Part shown: in pieces, positions 7,331 to 15,688 of the stretch
Numbering within the stretch: position 1 is the stretch's first letter
How the letters are laid out: each line of letters begins with the position of its first letter
Assembly (NCBI GenBank): GCA_964578885.1
Contig: CAZOEO010000019.1
Span: forward strand, 1-64,000
Origin: CAZRHR01 sp964578885
GTDB lineage: Bacteria; Bacteroidota; Bacteroidia; CAIKAF01
Reading direction: 5' to 3'
DNA length: 64,000 bases
The notes under the pieces: model-generated
What the model was told of the DNA's origin: nothing
The model's input: the letters and a program-made list of their open reading frames with translations, nothing else
Databases searched by the model: none
Translations under genes and position numbers: made by a program

Positions 7331-7751
7331 AGCGGCAATATTATTTCAATTATTTTTTCTTAGCTGTAATTTTCATCCTCACCCGATTTTGTTACAAATG
7401 GATTTTAAAAATCAAATAATAACTCTATCGGATACAAATTACTTTATTTATAAAGTTCAGATAGAAAATGATGCCGCAGATTCTCCTTTTTATATGGCTA
7501 TATTAAACTCTGAACAACCTGAAGGCCGAATTAGTATTAATTTGAAGCACAGGAATATTTATAAATACGACATTAAGGGAGATTATAGAAATGCATGTGA
7601 ACAAGAAATTATTAACTACAACCGCACTTATATAACTGTGTGGGCATATCCTAAAAAAAGCAATCTGTCCGAAAAGCATTTCTCATTTAACTATTCTTGT
7701 AATACTGATACGGTTATAGCCGTAGAATCCGAAAAACGTTCTTTACCCTAA
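7320..7751 (+). CDS. Hypothetical secreted or lipid-anchored protein
   Basis: This 143-residue protein has a hydrophobic N-terminus followed by Cys (AAILFQLFFLSC at about 5-16), which fits a short signal peptide or lipobox. The rest is polar and rich in Tyr/Asn with a likely beta character (YMAILNSEQPEGRISINLKH; YNRTYITVWAY). The start codon overlaps the stop of the preceding gene (ATGGCAACTAA). No domain recognised. Together with the preceding gene it may be a two-gene effector/immunity cassette that lost its RHS carrier, but that rests on position alone. Confidence 0.45.
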   Translation: MATKAAILFQLFFLSCNFHPHPILLQMDFKNQIITLSDTNYFIYKVQIENDAADSPFYMAILNSEQPEGRISINLKHRNIYKYDIKGDYRNACEQEIINYNRTYITVWAYPKKSNLSEKHFSFNYSCNTDTVIAVESEKRSLP

Positions 7752-7851
7752 AGAAAAAGTCCCGCAAGCCGAGGCTATTCTTTTGCTTCCTACTCTGCTT
7801 CGCAGAGCCCAAAAAAATGGGGAGGTTACAACCCCTGCTGAAATGATTACT

Positions 7852-8031
7852 GTATCCCCCCGAGCAACTACACCTCCAATGTTCCAGGGAACAAGTTTTG
7901 TAGTTTGTTGCAAGGATAATCAGCGATTACTTCCAGTACTTTACTGAGCCATTTGTCGGGATTTACGCCGTTAAGTTGGCAGTTTGCGAAGAAGGTATAG
8001 AACATCGCTGTTCTTTTTGCACCGTTATGTG
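7852..8031 (-). mobile_element. IS66 right-end fragment, inverted (copy 3)
   Basis: 180 bp that are the reverse complement of 6295-6474, with no difference seen by eye: terminal repeat GTATCCCCCCGAGCAAC at 7852-7868, then the antisense of the tnpC 3' end. Coding in the minus strand gives the last about 54 residues of TnpC (NGAKRTAMFYTFFANCQLNG ... KLQNLFPGTLEV), with stop at 7868-7870. Identity ends sharply at 8031. With copy 1 it forms a large inverted repeat flanking the rhs relic and the two small genes. Confidence 0.85.
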
Positions 8032-8046
8032 TGGCATCCCGTAATC

Positions 8047-8226
8047 AAATAAAATTTTCACCCTAAAATAATTTGTATTGTGTTGCAAAAATACCCTCAT
8101 TATGTTAGTCGTTTTTTTCCATATCACAAATGGTATAAAGACGGATGGTTATCCGAAGATAGCGACAAAAATTTCAAAGCCGAAATAGACCGAATATTTT
8201 ATGAAATCTCTAGTTACATATTCTAA
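8047..8226 (+). pseudogene. Short C-terminal coding remnant
   Basis: A frame opening after a TAA near 8046 reads QKYPHYVSRFFPYHKWYKDG, WLSEDSDKNFKAEIDRI and FYEISSYIF with TAA at 8224-8226. It has no ATG, but the residue composition looks genuinely coding. It directly follows the inverted IS66 end, which fits a gene cut by that insertion. No family recognised. Confidence 0.35.
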
Positions 8227-8326
8227 CTGTGCGCATAATGCAATTGCATTTGCAAGTACATTTGCTTTTGGCCAACGCTAATGCCATCGCAGAAAAAAGC
8301 AAAAGAGCTTGCAAGCCAACGCACAG
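8227..8326. repeat. 100-bp nested imperfect inverted repeat
   Basis: Paired arms in nested order: CTGTGCG (8227-8233) with CGCACAG (8320-8326); TTGCAAG (8250-8256) with CTTGCAA (8308-8314); TTTGCTTTT (8261-8269) with AAAAGCAAA (8295-8303). The left side is about 10 bp longer. It could fold into a long stem-loop. The stretch 8327-8523 up to the lipoprotein stop has no further structure that I can support. Confidence 0.55.
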
Positions 8327-8523
8327 GACACCTCAGACTAATCATAACAACCATACGGATGGAAAGAAGAGTTACCCAAAACAGCCTTTCTCCACAATGA
8401 GGTCTGACGTGTTTCAACCAAGTGCAGTACGTCTTTCAACATTTGTGCTTGGTTGACAGTTTTGTGCTCCAAAATCACCACCATTCCTGCATTTCATCAA
8501 ATCCCCCCAAAAACCACTCATAT

Positions 8524-9717
8524 TTATTCAAAAGCCACCGGGTACACCACCCTATACAATTTAGCTTGCCCCACCGGACCATTATATTCAAAATGAATCA
8601 AGCCCTCCAGCTTATTCTCGCTGTTCATCCGAAAATGCCACTTATCTACATCATATTTATTGGTCAGATTCCATGCATCCCAACCCAGAAAAATCACCAA
8701 AGCCGGCAATTCGTAGGTTTTACCATTTAAATAATTGATGACTACAATTTTTTGTACCGATGTGGTTCCGTTCCAGCTATAAGTACCCAGGCTCATGATG
8801 ATCCATTTTCCGGAAACATTGGAATGAAGAATACTCCAGGACGCTTCCGGCGCATAATATTCAGAAAGCGTATTTCCTGCACCTACTCGATACAATTTAT
8901 CGAAAGCCACCAGATAATCATTGTTGATGACATGCAAACGAGCACCGCGCATCAAAATGATTTCATCGTAACCGCCCCTGTAAATGCGAGTAAATTGGTT
9001 GTCTTTAAACTCATAAAAATTAACCCCCGTGTTGTTGGTATTTTTATAGATAAATTCATCATTCTTTGATCGGAACACATCTTGTTGTACGGGACTCCAT
9101 TCTTCGCCATTAGGGATACTTCCAATGATCAAATCCCAGACTTGCGTACCAGGGTTCCATTTATACAACATGGCGACGCCATCGTCCTGTCGTTTTCCAA
9201 TCAAGTAAAAATCACTTTGGGTGGCTGCCAACTGAACAGACCAAAATTTTATCTGAAAAGTTTGTTCAGTATACAAGGAAAATGTCTCAGCATTCGGGTC
9301 AAAAAAGCGGGTTTTAATGACATCCACCTGCGAATTCGGACTCGTGTGTTCTACCTGACAAATGGCCTGATCTGAAGCCACAAAATGCATATAATTAGGA
9401 GAAGAAACATAATTAACCCATGTGTCATTTTCGAAACGGGCTAAATGATACTGATGTTGGGCACTGGTAAGTACGTGGTAATAATGAAACTCCTTCCCAC
9501 CTGCATAAAACACTTTCAAAATATCACTTCGGTGATTATCTGCCAGCGGCATAATGTGGTTATCAGATGGAATGATAAAACGTTCAGTTAATTCAATCAC
9601 CTGAGGGTCAGGCTGGTTGTTGTTACCACCATTATTCCCCTCATCTTTTGAACAAGAAACACCCAAAACCAACAAGAGGCCCACCAAAAAATACCTTAAA
9701 GAATTCACCGACTTCAT
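8524..9717 (-). CDS. Hypothetical lipoprotein
   Basis: This 397-residue protein has a classic lipoprotein signal (LRYFLVGLLLVLGVSC, Cys at about 22) followed by SKDEGNNGGNNNQP, a low-complexity linker. The +2 Ser/Lys-Asp-Glu context fits Bacteroidota export to the outer leaflet, though this is inference. The rest is probably a beta-propeller-like fold, with repeated Tyr/Trp-rich strands about every 45 residues (FHYYHVLTSAQHQYHLARFE; DFYLIGKRQDDGVAMLYKW; DYLVAFDKLYRVG). Function unknown. It is transcribed alone from a well-formed promoter and has two CG-centred palindromes between that promoter and the start codon, so it may be under repressor control. Confidence 0.7.
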   Translation of the reverse strand: MKSVNSLRYFLVGLLLVLGVSCSKDEGNNGGNNNQPDPQVIELTERFIIPSDNHIMPLADNHRSDILKVFYAGGKEFHYYHVLTSAQHQYHLARFENDTWVNYVSSPNYMHFVASDQAICQVEHTSPNSQVDVIKTRFFDPNAETFSLYTEQTFQIKFWSVQLAATQSDFYLIGKRQDDGVAMLYKWNPGTQVWDLIIGSIPNGEEWSPVQQDVFRSKNDEFIYKNTNNTGVNFYEFKDNQFTRIYRGGYDEIILMRGARLHVINNDYLVAFDKLYRVGAGNTLSEYYAPEASWSILHSNVSGKWIIMSLGTYSWNGTTSVQKIVVINYLNGKTYELPALVIFLGWDAWNLTNKYDVDKWHFRMNSENKLEGLIHFEYNGPVGQAKLYRVVYPVAFE

Positions 9718-9734
9718 TAAATGATGATATAAAA

Positions 9735-9797
9735 TAAACGTTTAACCCAAATAAAACCAACTACTATGGATTTAAAAAAATCATAGTAAACGTTTTA
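9735..9797. promoter_or_regulatory. Two TAAACGTTT(A/T) palindromes, candidate repressor sites
   Basis: TAAACGTTTA (9735-9744, perfect) and TAAACGTTTT (9787-9796) share an AAACGTTT core, 52 bp apart centre to centre. They lie in the 5' leader of the lipoprotein gene, downstream of its promoter. Between them is an imperfect hairpin ACTATGgATTT...AAATCATAGT (9762-9786). CG-centred A/T palindromes resemble LacI-family operators. No regulator gene is adjacent. Confidence 0.4.
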
Positions 9798-9809
9798 ATC
9801 ACTTACAAA

Positions 9810-9841
9810 CAAATATAAGTGACAAAAAGCTCCACTCCAAA
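9810..9841 (-). promoter_or_regulatory. Promoter of the lipoprotein gene
   Basis: On the minus strand TTTG (9838-9841), a 20-bp gap after TTG, then TATATTTG (9810-9817) match the Bacteroidota sigma-ABfr consensus (TTTG, 19-21 bp, TAnnTTTG). The start codon is about 93 bp downstream. The remaining bases from 9842 to about 10160 show no gene or structure that I can support. Confidence 0.65.
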
Positions 9842-10160
9842 TAGGAAAATGGTAACCTCTTCATTTTTAGAATTGGTTGTAAATACACAAATGAAAAAAA
9901 TCGTCTCGCTGTCAGGAAAAGGAAAACCCTATGGCTCGTGAAAAATATTTTTCGGACATACCTTTTCTGGATTGAAAAAGCTTACCAATCCAATCAGATC
10001 CCAGGAGAAATGAAGAACACCTCCATTTGAAAAACACATGAAGGAAAAGTAAAAAGGTAGGAGGAACATTTAAACCGCTAGAGGGCAGACAGGGTCATCA
10101 CCCATTCAACAGGGCTAAAGAAAGAGGCCAAAACTCCCAAAAGGAAACAAGCACGGCTAT

Positions 10161-10193
10161 AAAAAAGAAAACCCCAAGTGAATACTTGGGGTT
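10161..10193 (-). terminator. Terminator after rplQ
   Basis: AACCCCAAGT (10170-10179), loop GAAT, ACTTGGGGTT (10184-10193): a 10-bp perfect stem followed on the minus strand by a T-rich run. It ends the long rpsQ-to-rplQ unit. Confidence 0.9.
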
Positions 10194-10211
10194 AAAAAAA
10201 CAATCGAGATA

Positions 10212-10691
10212 TTATTCAGCAGAGGCCTCAGTGGTATCAGCCGCAGCAGATTCCACTTTTGCTTTAGCACCACCAGCACGACGGGTACGTTTCTTTGTAC
10301 CTTCTGACTTTTTGCCGTCTTTGGTATAAGTGGCATTGAAGTCTACCAGTTCAATCATGGCCATTTCAGCATTGTCACCAGCGCGAGGTCCCATTTTAAT
10401 AATACGGGTATAACCGCCAGGACGTGTAGCTACAGCGGCAGCCACATCACGGAACAATTCAGTAACTGCTTCCTTGTTTTGCAGGTAGCTGAACACCAAA
10501 CGACGAGAGTGCGTGGTGTTGTCCTTTGATTTGGTAATCATTGGCTCCACATACTTACGTAGTTCGCGTGCTTTCGCCACCGTAGTGGTGATACGCTTGT
10601 GGGTAATCAAAGAAATCGCCAGGTTGGCTAAAAGGGCCTGCCGATGTGCGGCTTTACGACCCAAATGATTCACTTTTCTTCCGTGTCTCAT
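10212..10691 (-). CDS. rplQ: 50S ribosomal protein L17
   Basis: Large-subunit protein near the exit tunnel. The N-terminus is canonical (MRHGRKVNHLGRKAAHRQAL), as is the core (ITTTVAKARELRKYVEPMI). At 159 residues it is about 40 longer than the E. coli protein because of a Lys/Ala/Glu-rich tail after residue about 120 (KSEGTKKRTRRAGGAKAK), common in Bacteroidota. Last gene of the alpha block, 32 bp after rpoA, followed by a strong terminator. Confidence 0.98.
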   Translation of the reverse strand: MRHGRKVNHLGRKAAHRQALLANLAISLITHKRITTTVAKARELRKYVEPMITKSKDNTTHSRRLVFSYLQNKEAVTELFRDVAAAVATRPGGYTRIIKMGPRAGDNAEMAMIELVDFNATYTKDGKKSEGTKKRTRRAGGAKAKVESAAADTTEASAE

Positions 10692-10723
10692 GACTTAGTT
10701 TTTATGAAACCACCAATGGTGCT

Positions 10724-11716
10724 TCAGTCTTTATCTAATTTATATTTGGCCACATTCATTCCGAAGTGAAGGCCTTTATTGCGAACCAATTCTTCTAGTT
10801 CCACCAAAGACTTCTTACCGAAGTTACGAAATTTCAATAAGTCGTTTTTGTTGAAAGCCACCAGGTCTCCGATGGTTTCCACATCAGCCGCTTTAAGGCA
10901 GTTGAGGGCACGAACGGATAGATCTAAATCAACCAGTTTGGTTTTTAACAACTGACGCATGTGAAGGCTCTCCTCGTCAAACTCTTCAGTTTGGGCTTTT
11001 TCTTCCGTATCGAGCGTAATTTTCTCATCAGAGAAAAGTGCAAAGTGCTGGATTAGAATTTTAGCCGCTTCCTTCAGCGCTTCTTTAGGATGAATGGAAC
11101 CATCAGATTTTACTTCAACCAACAACTTTTCATAGTCAGTTTTTTGTTCTACCCGATAGTTTTCAATTGCGTACTTCACGTTAACAATGGGAGTGAAGAT
11201 AGAGTCAATGGCTATAAAATGAATGTCGCCATGATCCCTTTTATTTTCCTCCGCCGGACGATAACCTCTGCCTTTCTCGATTACAATCTCCATGTGAAGT
11301 TTCACAGAAGGATCGAGATTACAAATCACCATATCAGGATTCAGGATTTGAAAACCTGAGGTGAATTTAGAGATATCACCTGCACGAAACTGTTCTGCAC
11401 CGGTAAACGAAATGACCACATGCTCAGAATCCAGGGTATCAATTTGTCTTTTAAACCTAACTTTTTTCAGGTTTAAAATGATGTCAGACATGTCTTCCAC
11501 AACACCTTGCAGGGTAGAGAATTCATGAGAAACACCATCTATCTTCACCGCTGTAATGGCGAATCCTTCTAAAGAGGAAAGTAGAATTCTTCTAAGAGAA
11601 TTGCCAATGGTAATCCCGTAACCCGGTTCGAGGGGGCGGAACTCAAATTTGCCCAGGAACTCATCTGATTCGAGGAGTATAACCTTGTCGGGCCGTTGAA
11701 AATCGAGAATGGCCAT
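10724..11716 (-). CDS. rpoA: RNA polymerase alpha subunit
   Basis: 330 residues. The N-terminal assembly domain is complete (FEFRPLEPGYGITIGNSLRR; LSSLEGFAITAVKIDGVSHE). The C-terminal helix-hairpin-helix domain follows (about 255-320: LDLSVRALNCLKAADVETIG, KFRNFGKKSLVELEELV), so it can contact upstream DNA and activators. It lies between rpsD and rplQ as usual, which couples polymerase and ribosome synthesis. Confidence 0.99.
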   Translation of the reverse strand: MAILDFQRPDKVILLESDEFLGKFEFRPLEPGYGITIGNSLRRILLSSLEGFAITAVKIDGVSHEFSTLQGVVEDMSDIILNLKKVRFKRQIDTLDSEHVVISFTGAEQFRAGDISKFTSGFQILNPDMVICNLDPSVKLHMEIVIEKGRGYRPAEENKRDHGDIHFIAIDSIFTPIVNVKYAIENYRVEQKTDYEKLLVEVKSDGSIHPKEALKEAAKILIQHFALFSDEKITLDTEEKAQTEEFDEESLHMRQLLKTKLVDLDLSVRALNCLKAADVETIGDLVAFNKNDLLKFRNFGKKSLVELEELVRNKGLHFGMNVAKYKLDKD

Positions 11717-11738
11717 ATGCGGTGTAATCGGTTAGAAA

Positions 11739-12344
11739 TTATTTGGAGTAAAGTTCCACGATAAGTTGTTCGCGGATATTTTCAGGAATTTGCTCGCGAC
11801 GTGGTGCCATAATAAAGGTACCTTCCATGGCGGCTTGATCCCAGCTCAACCAATCAAAACGGTGAGGAGACAATCCCAATGAATTAGTAATAACAGAAAG
11901 GGACTTTGAACGCTCACGTACACCCACTTTATCACCTGGTTTCAAGGAAAAAGAAGGAATACCAACCAATTCACCATTAACGGTAATATGTTTGTGGGTA
12001 ACGAGCTGACGAGCGGCGTCTCTGGTGGGAGCCACACCCATACGATATACTACGTTATCCAAACGGCTTTCACAAAGGATTAAAAGGTTTTCACCAGTAA
12101 CCCCTTTCAGGGTGGAAGCTTTCTCAAACAATTTTCTGAATTGACGCTCCAGAATACCATAAGTATACTTAGCTTTTTGCTTCTCCATCAACTGGATAGC
12201 ATATTCAGACTGCTTCTTTCTGCGCTTAGAAGGGCCATGCATTCCGGGAGGATATGCTTTGCGCTGCAGCGACTTGGAAGGACCGAAAATGGGTTCCCGA
12301 AAACGACGGGCTATCTTGGCTTTAGGGCCTCTATAACGTGCCAT
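11739..12344 (-). CDS. rpsD: 30S ribosomal protein S4
   Basis: 201 residues. The N-terminus MARYRGPKAKIARRFREP lacks the Cys cluster of zinc-binding S4, so it is the zinc-free type. The S4 RNA-binding domain is around 90-155 (RLDNVVYRMGVAPTRDAARQ; HKHITVNGELV; KVGVRERSKS). It is a primary 16S binder. In many bacteria S4 represses the alpha operon, of which this gene is a member. Confidence 0.98.
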   Translation of the reverse strand: MARYRGPKAKIARRFREPIFGPSKSLQRKAYPPGMHGPSKRRKKQSEYAIQLMEKQKAKYTYGILERQFRKLFEKASTLKGVTGENLLILCESRLDNVVYRMGVAPTRDAARQLVTHKHITVNGELVGIPSFSLKPGDKVGVRERSKSLSVITNSLGLSPHRFDWLSWDQAAMEGTFIMAPRREQIPENIREQLIVELYSK

Positions 12345-12386
12345 GACAATTTACTTAATTAGATGAATAAATGTGAAGGTAAAGGA

Positions 12387-12770
12387 TTAAACGCGACGAC
12401 GTTTCGGCGGACGGCAGCCATTGTGAGGCATAGGCGTAATGTCTACGATTTCGGTCACCTCAATCCCAGCATTATAGATATACCGAATAGCGGACTCCCT
12501 TCCTGCTCCAGGGCCTTTCACATACACTTTAACACGACGTAATCCCAAATCATACGCTTCTTTAGCACACTCAGTGGAGGCCATTTGAGCGGCGTATGGG
12601 GTGTTTTTCTTGGATCCTTTAAAACCCATTTTACCCGCACTGGACCAAGTGATGACTTGCCCTTGCGCATTGGTAAGAGAAATGATGATGTTGTTGAAAG
12701 TAGCATTGATATGCGCTTCTCCAACCGCATCCACTTTCACATTTTTCTTGCTGACTTTTTGCTTTGCCAT
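12387..12770 (-). CDS. rpsK: 30S ribosomal protein S11
   Basis: Platform protein at the mRNA exit region. Start taken at MAKQKVSKKNV rather than two codons upstream (MIM), because the family begins with MAK. Core motifs present: HINATFNNIIISLT, GKMGFKGSKKNTPYAAQMA, KGPGAGRESAIR, and the C-terminal TPMPHNGCRPPKRRRV. Lies 9 bp after rpsM. Confidence 0.98.
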   Translation of the reverse strand: MAKQKVSKKNVKVDAVGEAHINATFNNIIISLTNAQGQVITWSSAGKMGFKGSKKNTPYAAQMASTECAKEAYDLGLRRVKVYVKGPGAGRESAIRYIYNAGIEVTEIVDITPMPHNGCRPPKRRRV

Positions 12771-12779
12771 GATCAAAGA

Positions 12780-13157
12780 TTACTTGGTAGCTTTCTTCTT
12801 GTTTGCTACGGTTTTTTTCTTGCCTTTCCGTGTGCGGCAATTGTTTTTGGTTTTCTGTCCACGTACAGGCAATCCCACACGATGACGAATACCACGGTAA
12901 CAACCAATATCCATCAGACGCTTGATGTTGAGCTGCACCTCAGAACGAAGCGCACCTTCTACCTTAACTTCTGCATTAATGATATTACGAATCCGAGCCA
13001 ATTGGTCATCGGTCCATTCGCTTACTTTTGTATTGAAATCAATTTCAGCTTTCGTTAAAATGCGCTGTGCCATTGGACGGCCAATGCCGAAAATGTAAGT
13101 GAGTCCTACCTCACCTCGCTTGTTCCTTGGAAGATCTATACCTGCGATCCTTGCCAT
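12780..13157 (-). CDS. rpsM: 30S ribosomal protein S13
   Basis: 125 residues; contacts tRNA in the small-subunit head and 23S in the inter-subunit bridge. Begins MARIAGIDLPRNKRGEVGLT with YIFGIGR. The helix-two-turn-helix is followed by YRGIRHRVGLPVRGQKTKNN and a Lys-rich tail (GKKKTVANKKKATK). First gene after rpmJ, 32 bp downstream. Confidence 0.98.
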   Translation of the reverse strand: MARIAGIDLPRNKRGEVGLTYIFGIGRPMAQRILTKAEIDFNTKVSEWTDDQLARIRNIINAEVKVEGALRSEVQLNIKRLMDIGCYRGIRHRVGLPVRGQKTKNNCRTRKGKKKTVANKKKATK

Positions 13158-13189
13158 ACTGTGATGTTTCTGGGATTGTTGTATTAAAA

Positions 13190-13306
13190 TTAACCCTGAC
13201 GTTGTTTAAAACGGGGATTCTTTTTGTTGATGACGTAGAGCTTTCCATTCCGACGCACAATTTTGCACTCGGCGCTACGCTTTTTAATCGATGCTTTTAC
13301 TTTCAT
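13190..13306 (-). CDS. rpmJ: 50S ribosomal protein L36
   Basis: 38 residues, MKVKASIKKRSAECKIVRRN to FKQRQG. The family's zinc site (C-x2-C...C...H) is lost: only Cys14 remains, with Ser and Asn in other ligand positions, so this is a zinc-free (C-minus) L36, which would not depend on zinc supply. It lies 5 bp after infA in the usual infA-rpmJ-rpsM order. Confidence 0.95.
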   Translation of the reverse strand: MKVKASIKKRSAECKIVRRNGKLYVINKKNPRFKQRQG

Positions 13307-13311
13307 GGCGC

Positions 13312-13530
13312 TTATTTGTAACGGTATACAATCCGACCCTTTGTAAGGTCGTAAGGTGACATTTCTACACGAACTTTATCCCCTGGTAAAATCTTAATGT
13401 AATGCATTCGCATTTTACCGGAAATATGGGAGACAATAATATGACCATTCTCTAATTCCACACGAAACATGGCATTAGATAAAGCCTCTATAATTGTTCC
13501 ATCTTGTTCTATTGAAGGCTGTTTAGCCAT
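13312..13530 (-). CDS. infA: Translation initiation factor IF-1
   Basis: 72 residues, single OB fold: KQPSIEQDGTIIEALSNAMF, GHIIVSHISGKMRMHYIKI, GDKVRVEMSPYDL. It blocks the A site during initiation and aids IF-2/IF-3. It lies 3 bp after map, so the two are translationally linked. Confidence 0.98.
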   Translation of the reverse strand: MAKQPSIEQDGTIIEALSNAMFRVELENGHIIVSHISGKMRMHYIKILPGDKVRVEMSPYDLTKGRIVYRYK

Positions 13531-13533
13531 TCT

Positions 13534-14340
13534 TTATATATAAGTTAAGTTCGTATTCTTTTGTATCGCTTCTTCAATGGCAGCATAAGATGAAAGTAAT
13601 TCAAACTTTCCGTCTCTCACTACCACATTGTGTTCAAAATGGGCGCTGGGTTGTTTGTCTCTGGTCACAATGGTCCATTGATCACTTAACACGCGCACGT
13701 GACGTTTCCCGAGATTAATCATCGGTTCAACCGCCAACACCATTCCTGATTTCAACAAAACACCACGGCCCCTTGAACCAAAATTTGGTACCTCAGGAGC
13801 TTCATGCAAATTGGCGCCTAAACCATGACCGACCAATTCGCGCACTACACTCATTCCATTGGATTCTGCATGTTTCTGAACAGCGAAACCAATATCACCG
13901 GTATAATTACCAGCCTGAGCCTGAGCTACACCCAAGTAAACACATTCCTTTGTCACAGACAAAAGCTTAGCCCATTGGGGAGAAATTTCACCTATAGCAA
14001 AAGTATATGCGAAATCTCCGTGGTAACCTTTGCGTTGAATGCCAATATCCACGGTAACAATGTCACCGGATTTCAGAGGCGTTTTTCCTGGAAAACCATG
14101 CACTACCTGTTCGTTTACACTATAACAAATAGAGAAAGGAAAACCATGAAAACCTTTGAAGGAAGCTTTGGCCTGATGATCTTGAATGAAAGTGTCTACC
14201 CACGCATCCACCTCCAAACCGGTCACACCGGGCTTAAGCCTACTGGCTACAAGCGCAAGGGCTTGTTCAACAAGTAAAGAACTCTGCCTACAAAGAGCAA
14301 CCTCTTCTTCGGACTTTATAATAGGCACTCCACTGGCCAT
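13534..14340 (-). CDS. map: Methionine aminopeptidase, type I
   Basis: Removes the initiator Met from new proteins, which fits its place between secY and infA. 268 residues of pita-bread fold. The metal ligands are all visible: the two Asp in VTVDIGIQRKGYHGDFAYTF, His in VGHGLGANLHEAP, Glu in LAVEPMIN and Glu in FEHNVVV. No N-terminal SH3 or zinc extension, so it is class Ia. Starts 5 bp after the secY stop. Confidence 0.97.
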   Translation of the reverse strand: MASGVPIIKSEEEVALCRQSSLLVEQALALVASRLKPGVTGLEVDAWVDTFIQDHQAKASFKGFHGFPFSICYSVNEQVVHGFPGKTPLKSGDIVTVDIGIQRKGYHGDFAYTFAIGEISPQWAKLLSVTKECVYLGVAQAQAGNYTGDIGFAVQKHAESNGMSVVRELVGHGLGANLHEAPEVPNFGSRGRGVLLKSGMVLAVEPMINLGKRHVRVLSDQWTIVTRDKQPSAHFEHNVVVRDGKFELLSSYAAIEEAIQKNTNLTYI

Positions 14341-14345
14341 AGACC

Positions 14346-15674
14346 TTACATGGAGGGATAATTAGCCGGCATTCTTCCCTGCAGTTTTCCGGATTTCATC
14401 AATCCATCAAACTGACGCATTTTGAGGTGAGAATCGATTTGAGCCAAAGTGTCTAACACTACACCTACCATGATCAACAGAGAAGTACCTCCGTAAAACT
14501 GAGCAAAAGCAGGGTTCACATTGGCGAGAATGGCAAAGGCAGGTAAAATAGCTACAACTGCAAGGAAAATAGATCCAGGAAGAGTAACACGAGAAATAAC
14601 CGCATCGATGTATTCAGCGGTCTTTTTTCCGGGCTTTACACCAGGAATGAAAGAACCTTCACGTTTCAACAAATCTGCCATTTGCTGAGGATTCACAACA
14701 ATAGCGGTGTAGAAATAAGTGAAGACAATAATCAGCATGGCAAAAGTGAAGTTGTAGGCAAAAGAAGTGTAATCACTAAAGTTGCGCACAAACCAATTGG
14801 GTTCATCAGAAACGAAACCCGCCAACGTAATAGGAATAATCATAATTGCCTGAGCGAAAATGATAGGCATTACACCGGATGAATTCACTTTTAATGGAAG
14901 GTAGCTTCTGGCACCCGTTGTAAAACGGTTTCCAACCATGCGTCTGGCAGCGTGAATAGGTATTTTACGCACACCCTGAACAAGCATAATGCTTAGGATG
15001 ATTACCAGTAAAAGAATCACCATTTCCAAAAGGAACATAATCATACCTCCACCACCTGGTTCAACTTTACTTCTGAACTCTGTCAAGAGACCTGAAGGCA
15101 AAGAAGCAATAATACCAATCATGATAATCAAAGAAGTACCATTCCCAATACCTCGATCGGTAATTTTCTCACCTAACCACATCACGAAAAGTGTACCAGC
15201 AATGATGATGGTTACCGCGAGAATCCACCAGGAAGTGGTATCGGGGTAAACACCGGCTGGTATGTACTGGGTAAGGTAACCAGGCGCCTGAAAAGCAGTA
15301 ATCAAAACGGTGAGACCACGGGTGATCTGCGTGAGTTGATTCCTGCCACTTTCATCTTTCTGAAGTTTTTGAAAATAGGGAACTGCAACGCCCAAAAGCT
15401 GAATGATAATAGATGCCGATATATAAGGCATAATACCAAGAGCGAAAATGGAGGCGTTAGAAAACGCACCACCAGTAAGCAGGTTAATGAGGTCAATCAA
15501 ATTGGCGTCATCACGCGCTTCCAACTTGGAGGCTAAAAGCTCCGTATCGATACCTGGCAGGGTAATATAGGAACCCAGGCGATACACTGCCACCAAAATC
15601 ATGGTGAAAGTGATACGATCACGGAGTTCCTGTATACTCCAGATTTCTTTAAGACGTTGAACTAAGTTCTTCAT
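14346..15674 (-). CDS. secY: Preprotein translocase subunit SecY
   Basis: 442 residues with ten predicted membrane helices; forms the protein-conducting channel with SecE/SecG. Typical segments: ITFTMILVAVYRLGSYITLP, the plug-region stretch after it, LGIMPYISASIIIQLLGVAV, and the cytoplasmic loop VRKIPIHAARRMVG. It lies 14 bp after rplO, the standard spc-operon position. Confidence 0.98.
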   Translation of the reverse strand: MKNLVQRLKEIWSIQELRDRITFTMILVAVYRLGSYITLPGIDTELLASKLEARDDANLIDLINLLTGGAFSNASIFALGIMPYISASIIIQLLGVAVPYFQKLQKDESGRNQLTQITRGLTVLITAFQAPGYLTQYIPAGVYPDTTSWWILAVTIIIAGTLFVMWLGEKITDRGIGNGTSLIIMIGIIASLPSGLLTEFRSKVEPGGGGMIMFLLEMVILLLVIILSIMLVQGVRKIPIHAARRMVGNRFTTGARSYLPLKVNSSGVMPIIFAQAIMIIPITLAGFVSDEPNWFVRNFSDYTSFAYNFTFAMLIIVFTYFYTAIVVNPQQMADLLKREGSFIPGVKPGKKTAEYIDAVISRVTLPGSIFLAVVAILPAFAILANVNPAFAQFYGGTSLLIMVGVVLDTLAQIDSHLKMRQFDGLMKSGKLQGRMPANYPSM

Positions 15675-15688
15675 GGAAAAAGGTGAGA

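Noticed and set aside
7764..7810. Terminator after the 143-residue secreted protein (hairpin CTCTGC-TTC-GCAGAG at 7793-7807)
   Set aside because: The stem is only 6 bp and is followed by C and A residues, not T, in the + direction.
8422..9375. Plus-strand ORFs opposite the lipoprotein gene
   Set aside because: Antisense shadows; low-complexity translations with no signal of selection.
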